64,000 nt of DNA from CAZYFH01 sp965249175 (lineage in GTDB: Bacteria; Acidobacteriota; Vicinamibacteria; Vicinamibacterales; UBA8438): contig OZ252227.1 of assembly GCA_965249175.1 (NCBI GenBank), positions 6,014,001 to 6,078,000 on the forward strand, read 5' to 3'. Every line of letters starts with the position of its first letter. Position 1 is the stretch's first letter. The notes under the pieces were generated by a model that saw only the letters and a program-made list of their open reading frames with translations, made no database searches and was not told where the DNA came from. Shown here piece by piece: positions 60,993 to 64,000 of the stretch. The translations under genes were made by a program, and so were the position numbers.

Positions 60993-61098
60993 GGTCTCGC
61001 TGGTCCTGGCCGCCGAGTGCAGCGTTGCTCCTCGGTCATGTGGCCCGCCACATTCCCTCGTCGCGCCTTGCCCTCGTCGCCCAGTCCTGCGCGAGACC
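60993..61098 (+). repeat. Third copy of the hairpin-core repeat, with different outer arms
   Basis: The core at 61019-61072 matches the MITE cores at 2808-2863 and 43809-43861. Its hairpin is ATGTGG-CCCG-CCACAT (61038-61053). The outer arms are unlike the MITE ends: GGTCTCGCTGGTCCTGG (60993-61009) pairs imperfectly with the complement of CCAGTCCTGCGCGAGACC (61081-61098). It lies between the Nudix and DUF1800 genes and may end the Nudix transcript. Confidence 0.7.
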
Positions 61099-61244
61099 TC
61101 AGAGCACGCCGGAAAAAGCAGGCCCGTGGGGATCAGCGCAGTTCTTGGCGGGCGCCTGGGGCTGGCGTATGCTTGCGACACTGGGAGGTGTCTCCGAGCG
61201 CGCGCGAGGCTTTTCTGCGCGAGCCGGATAACCGGGAGGTCGCC

Positions 61245-63110
61245 GTGGCACAGTCGTTCCACTCCACGCCACTCGGGGGTCCCCGCGCGGTCGGGCTGCG
61301 GCGGGTGGCGGCGCTGGCCGGCGCGGTCGTGCTGTGCCTGGCGGCGGCTGCCACACCGCTCGCAGGTGCCGGGGCCGACGGCGCGGGCCCGACCTCCTGG
61401 ACGAACGACCTCACCCGGATCACCGCGGCCGAGTGGGACGCCTCGAAGGCGGCCCATCTCATCGAGCGCGCCGGTTTCGGTGCGACCCCCGAGGAGATCG
61501 CTCGACTCGCGGACATGACCCCCCAGGAGGTCGTCGACCGACTCGTCGACTATCAGGCGGTGCCGGATCACCTGGCGCCGTTCGATGCGTCGCCGATCTG
61601 GGATCCGGGCATGGATCCGTTTCCAAAGAGCCGGGCGGAGGCCGTGCGCATCGCCCGCGAGCGCGGCGTGTCGATGGGCGTCAAGGTGCTGCCCGAAGGC
61701 GAGTCGCGGCGGCTCCAGCCGGTGGTCAACACGTTCTTCTACGGGCTGCGGTCGAACGCCGTGGAGACCCAGCGGCTGGCGACCTGGTGGGGTGAGCGCA
61801 TGCTGCTCACCCGGCGCCCCCTCGAAGAGAAGCTGACACTGTTCTGGCACGGCCACTTCGCCACCAGCAACGGCAAGGTGCGCGACACCCGGATGATGCT
61901 CCGCCAGAACGAGTTGCTGCGTGCGCACGCCAGCGGCCGCTTCGAGGAGCTGCTGCTCGGCATCCTTACGGATCCGGCGATGCTCGTCTATCTGGACAAC
62001 GGCGAGAACGTCAAGGGCCATCCGAACGAGAACTTCGGGCGCGAGCTGCTCGAGCTTTTCTCCCTCGGTGTCGGCAACTACACCGAGCAGGACATTCGCG
62101 AGGGGTCGCGCGCGTTTACCGGTTGGACGAACGATGTTCTCGAGTTCGAGTTCGACGCCGAGCAGCACGACTTCGGCGCGAAGACGTTCCTTGGCCAGAC
62201 TGGGCCGTTCGACGGCGACGACATCATCCGGATCATTCTGGAACAGCCGGCGGCGGCCGACTATCTCAGCGCGAAGCTCTATCGGTACTTCGTCCGCGAC
62301 GACCTCGACGCCGCCACCGGGTCGACGCTTGCGGCGACGTTCCGCGACGCGGACTACGCGCTCAAGCCGCTGCTCAAGCGGATCTTCCTGTCGCGCGATT
62401 TCTACAGCCCGGACTCGTACGCCACGATGATCAAGAGCCCGGTGCATCTCATCGTCTCGACGTATCGGAAGCTCGGGCTGACGGAGCTCCCGACCATCCC
62501 GGACTTCAACCGGCTGACCGCCGGACTCGGGCAGACGCTGTTCAACCCACCCAACGTCGCTGGTTGGGCGGGCGGCCGCACCTGGATCACGCCGGCGACG
62601 CTGCTCCAGCGCGGCAACCTGTTCCGCGACGTGCTGTACCCCGACGCCGACTCGTTCTGGGCGCCGGACCGGTCCGTCCCCGGGATCTACTCGGAAGTCG
62701 AGCGACGGCTGGAGCTGGGGATGAACATCACGGCGGCAACCCAGGAGGGAGACGCCGAGTCGAGCCAATTGGCGGACCGGGACGAGGACTACAACACGCG
62801 GTACGGTGGATACATGGGATACATCATGGCGTTCGAGCGCCTGCACGAGATCCCACGCCGCGTGCCGGATCTCGATCTGGTCCGGTTGCTCACTGAGGCC
62901 GGCGCCGTCGAGGTCGATGACATCGTCGACCATCTGGTCGCGCGTTTCCTGCGGGTGGATCTGGCGAGTGCCGATCGCGCTGTGATGGCTGACTTCCTGC
63001 GCGGCGAGTTGGGCGCCGATCGAATCGGAGCCGCCGCACCGGAAACGGAATCGGCCCTCCGCGCACTGCTGTACCTCGTGTTGAGTACACCGGCGTATCA
63101 GTTGGCGTAG
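61245..63110 (+). CDS. DUF1800 family exported protein
   Basis: A 621-residue DUF1800 protein. The signal-peptide core is AALAGAVVLCLAAAATPLAGAGA; the body begins AAHLIERAGFGATPEEIARLA and contains LFWHGHFATSNGKV, NFGRELLELFSLGVGNYTEQD and NPPNVAGWAGGRTWI, all typical. GTG 61245 is supported by GGGAGG six bases upstream. Longer in-frame starts run into the Nudix gene and repeat. It precedes a DUF1501 gene by 21 bp, the usual pairing; the biochemical role is unknown. Confidence 0.9.
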   Translation: MAQSFHSTPLGGPRAVGLRRVAALAGAVVLCLAAAATPLAGAGADGAGPTSWTNDLTRITAAEWDASKAAHLIERAGFGATPEEIARLADMTPQEVVDRLVDYQAVPDHLAPFDASPIWDPGMDPFPKSRAEAVRIARERGVSMGVKVLPEGESRRLQPVVNTFFYGLRSNAVETQRLATWWGERMLLTRRPLEEKLTLFWHGHFATSNGKVRDTRMMLRQNELLRAHASGRFEELLLGILTDPAMLVYLDNGENVKGHPNENFGRELLELFSLGVGNYTEQDIREGSRAFTGWTNDVLEFEFDAEQHDFGAKTFLGQTGPFDGDDIIRIILEQPAAADYLSAKLYRYFVRDDLDAATGSTLAATFRDADYALKPLLKRIFLSRDFYSPDSYATMIKSPVHLIVSTYRKLGLTELPTIPDFNRLTAGLGQTLFNPPNVAGWAGGRTWITPATLLQRGNLFRDVLYPDADSFWAPDRSVPGIYSEVERRLELGMNITAATQEGDAESSQLADRDEDYNTRYGGYMGYIMAFERLHEIPRRVPDLDLVRLLTEAGAVEVDDIVDHLVARFLRVDLASADRAVMADFLRGELGADRIGAAAPETESALRALLYLVLSTPAYQLA

Positions 63111-63131
63111 GGATGAGGCAAGGAGACGACG

Positions 63132-64000
63132 ATGGCTCGCAGACGCACTCACACGGGATGTTCGTGTTCGCGGCGTGACTTCCTCGCCAAGGGGATGTAC
63201 GGCCTCGGTGTCGGCGCCGCGCTGCCGGTGCTCCTGAATCGCACCTCAGCGGCATTGACGGCACAAGCGCTACGGGGCACCAGCATGGAGGCGAGCCCAG
63301 AGCGGATTCTCGTCGTCATCGAATTGTCCGGTGGTAACGACGGTCTGAACACGGTCGTGCCGTTCGGCGACGACGAATACTACCGGGTGCGCCCGAATCT
63401 CGGGATACGCGAGCCGGACGTCCTCAAGATCGAGGACGGCTATGGCTTCCATCCATCGCTCGTCGGCTTCGAGCGGCTGTACAAGGACGGCCAGATGGCC
63501 GTCGTGCACGGATGCGGGTATGACAACCCGAGCCTGTCGCACTTCTCCTCGATGGGGTTCTGGCACACCGGCGTGCCGAACGGCGGCGAGCCGCTCGGCT
63601 GGTTGGGTCGGCTGGCCGATGGCGCGTACGACCACGACGCGCAGGGCAACCGCATCGTGAACATCGGCACCTGGCAGTCGCTGGCGGTGCGGAGCCGTCA
63701 CCACTCCCCGCTCGTCTTCAACGATCCGCGAACGTTCCGTCGCGACGGGACCGACGACCAAAAGACCGCCATCGACCGGCTCGCGCCGTCCGAGGCGGCC
63801 GACAATGCCGCCCTCGAGTTCCTTGCGTCGACCGCACAGAACGCCGAGGAGAGCTCGGCGTTCGTGCGGCAAGCGTCCGCGAGCTATCGCACACCGGTGG
63901 ACTACGGCATCGGTGGTCTGTCTGGACCGCTACGCCGCGTGGCCGCGCTCATCGCCGCCGAGATGCCGACACGGCTCTACTACGTGACGTATTCCGGCAA
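63132..64000 (+). CDS. DUF1501 family Tat-exported protein, 5' part
   Basis: The frame is open to the right edge; 289 residues are visible. A twin-arginine signal is present (CSRRDFLAKGMYGLGVGAALPVLL). The mature part has LVVIELSGGNDGLNTVVP, HPSLVGFERLYKDGQMAVVHGCGYDNPSLSHFSSM and FWHTG, which are hallmarks of DUF1501 and related to the alkaline phosphatase/sulfatase fold. The ATG at 63132 is preceded by AGGAGACGACG. Probably cotranscribed with DUF1800. Confidence 0.92.
   Translation, partial: MARRRTHTGCSCSRRDFLAKGMYGLGVGAALPVLLNRTSAALTAQALRGTSMEASPERILVVIELSGGNDGLNTVVPFGDDEYYRVRPNLGIREPDVLKIEDGYGFHPSLVGFERLYKDGQMAVVHGCGYDNPSLSHFSSMGFWHTGVPNGGEPLGWLGRLADGAYDHDAQGNRIVNIGTWQSLAVRSRHHSPLVFNDPRTFRRDGTDDQKTAIDRLAPSEAADNAALEFLASTAQNAEESSAFVRQASASYRTPVDYGIGGLSGPLRRVAALIAAEMPTRLYYVTYSG

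Noticed and set aside
60987..63152. Long minus-strand open frame (721 codons) opposite the DUF1800 gene
   Set aside because: The plus-strand product has a signal peptide and clear DUF1800 motifs. The antisense frame is a codon-bias shadow with no recognisable domain.

Overview
This is a GC-rich bacterial chromosome window centred on the replication origin. The gene content suggests an Acidobacteriota-like organism, perhaps class Vicinamibacteria: a secreted DUF1800/DUF1501 pair, a NusG/UpxY paralogue, an rpmH-rnpA-yidD-yidC-jag-mnmE-mnmG-rsmG-parA-parB run, and an F1 operon lacking F0 genes beside parB. The taxonomic guess is inference; there is no rRNA gene here to confirm it.

Layout. 1-4030: 3' end of galU, fmdB-like zinc ribbon, DUF885 hydrolase, then a TA-flanked 166-bp MITE abutting a frameshifted IS630. 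4128-18935: rsmI, TPR protein, glmU, glmS, pcrA/uvrD and a ten-gene Mrp/Mbh-type cation antiporter operon. 18999-28677 (minus strand): lipoprotein, gyrA, a deleted IS481-type element with 8-bp target duplication, gyrB, dnaN, dnaA. 28678-29178: the probable oriC, where gene orientation switches. 29179-44766 (plus strand): rpmH, rnpA, yidD, yidC, jag, an IS1182-like element, mnmE, mnmG, rsmG, a 4.5-kb transposon, parS, parA, a second MITE, parB. 44953-49944: atpHAGDC. 49947-64000: a 67-bp MITE, PP2C phosphatase, Wzm/Wzt polysaccharide exporter, mfd, SurA-like chaperone, NusG/UpxY-like factor, dusB, CDF transporter, Nudix hydrolase, DUF1800 and a partial DUF1501.

The most unusual object is a complete transposon at 38050-42592. 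It has 23-bp terminal inverted repeats (one mismatch) and a perfect 8-bp target duplication (AAGTCAGC), and inserted between rsmG and parS-parA. It encodes an IS1595-family transposase and a small companion protein. It also carries a passenger module: a ParB-fold/HTH protein divergent from an HTH protein that is translationally coupled to a B12-fold radical SAM enzyme. A 319-bp MITE with its own 8-bp duplication sits at the 3' end of the radical SAM gene.

A second theme is small repeats shaping housekeeping genes. Two TA-flanked MITEs end almost at the start codons of the DUF885 gene and parB, and their termini look like ribosome binding sites. A core hairpin with compensatory stem changes recurs in three places. 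A GGGGC-hairpin repeat appears to have been domesticated into the signal-peptide coding region of the SurA-like protein. The conserved origin-proximal clusters are interrupted at gyrB/gyrA, jag/mnmE, rsmG/parA and parA/parB, and every interruption is a mobile element.
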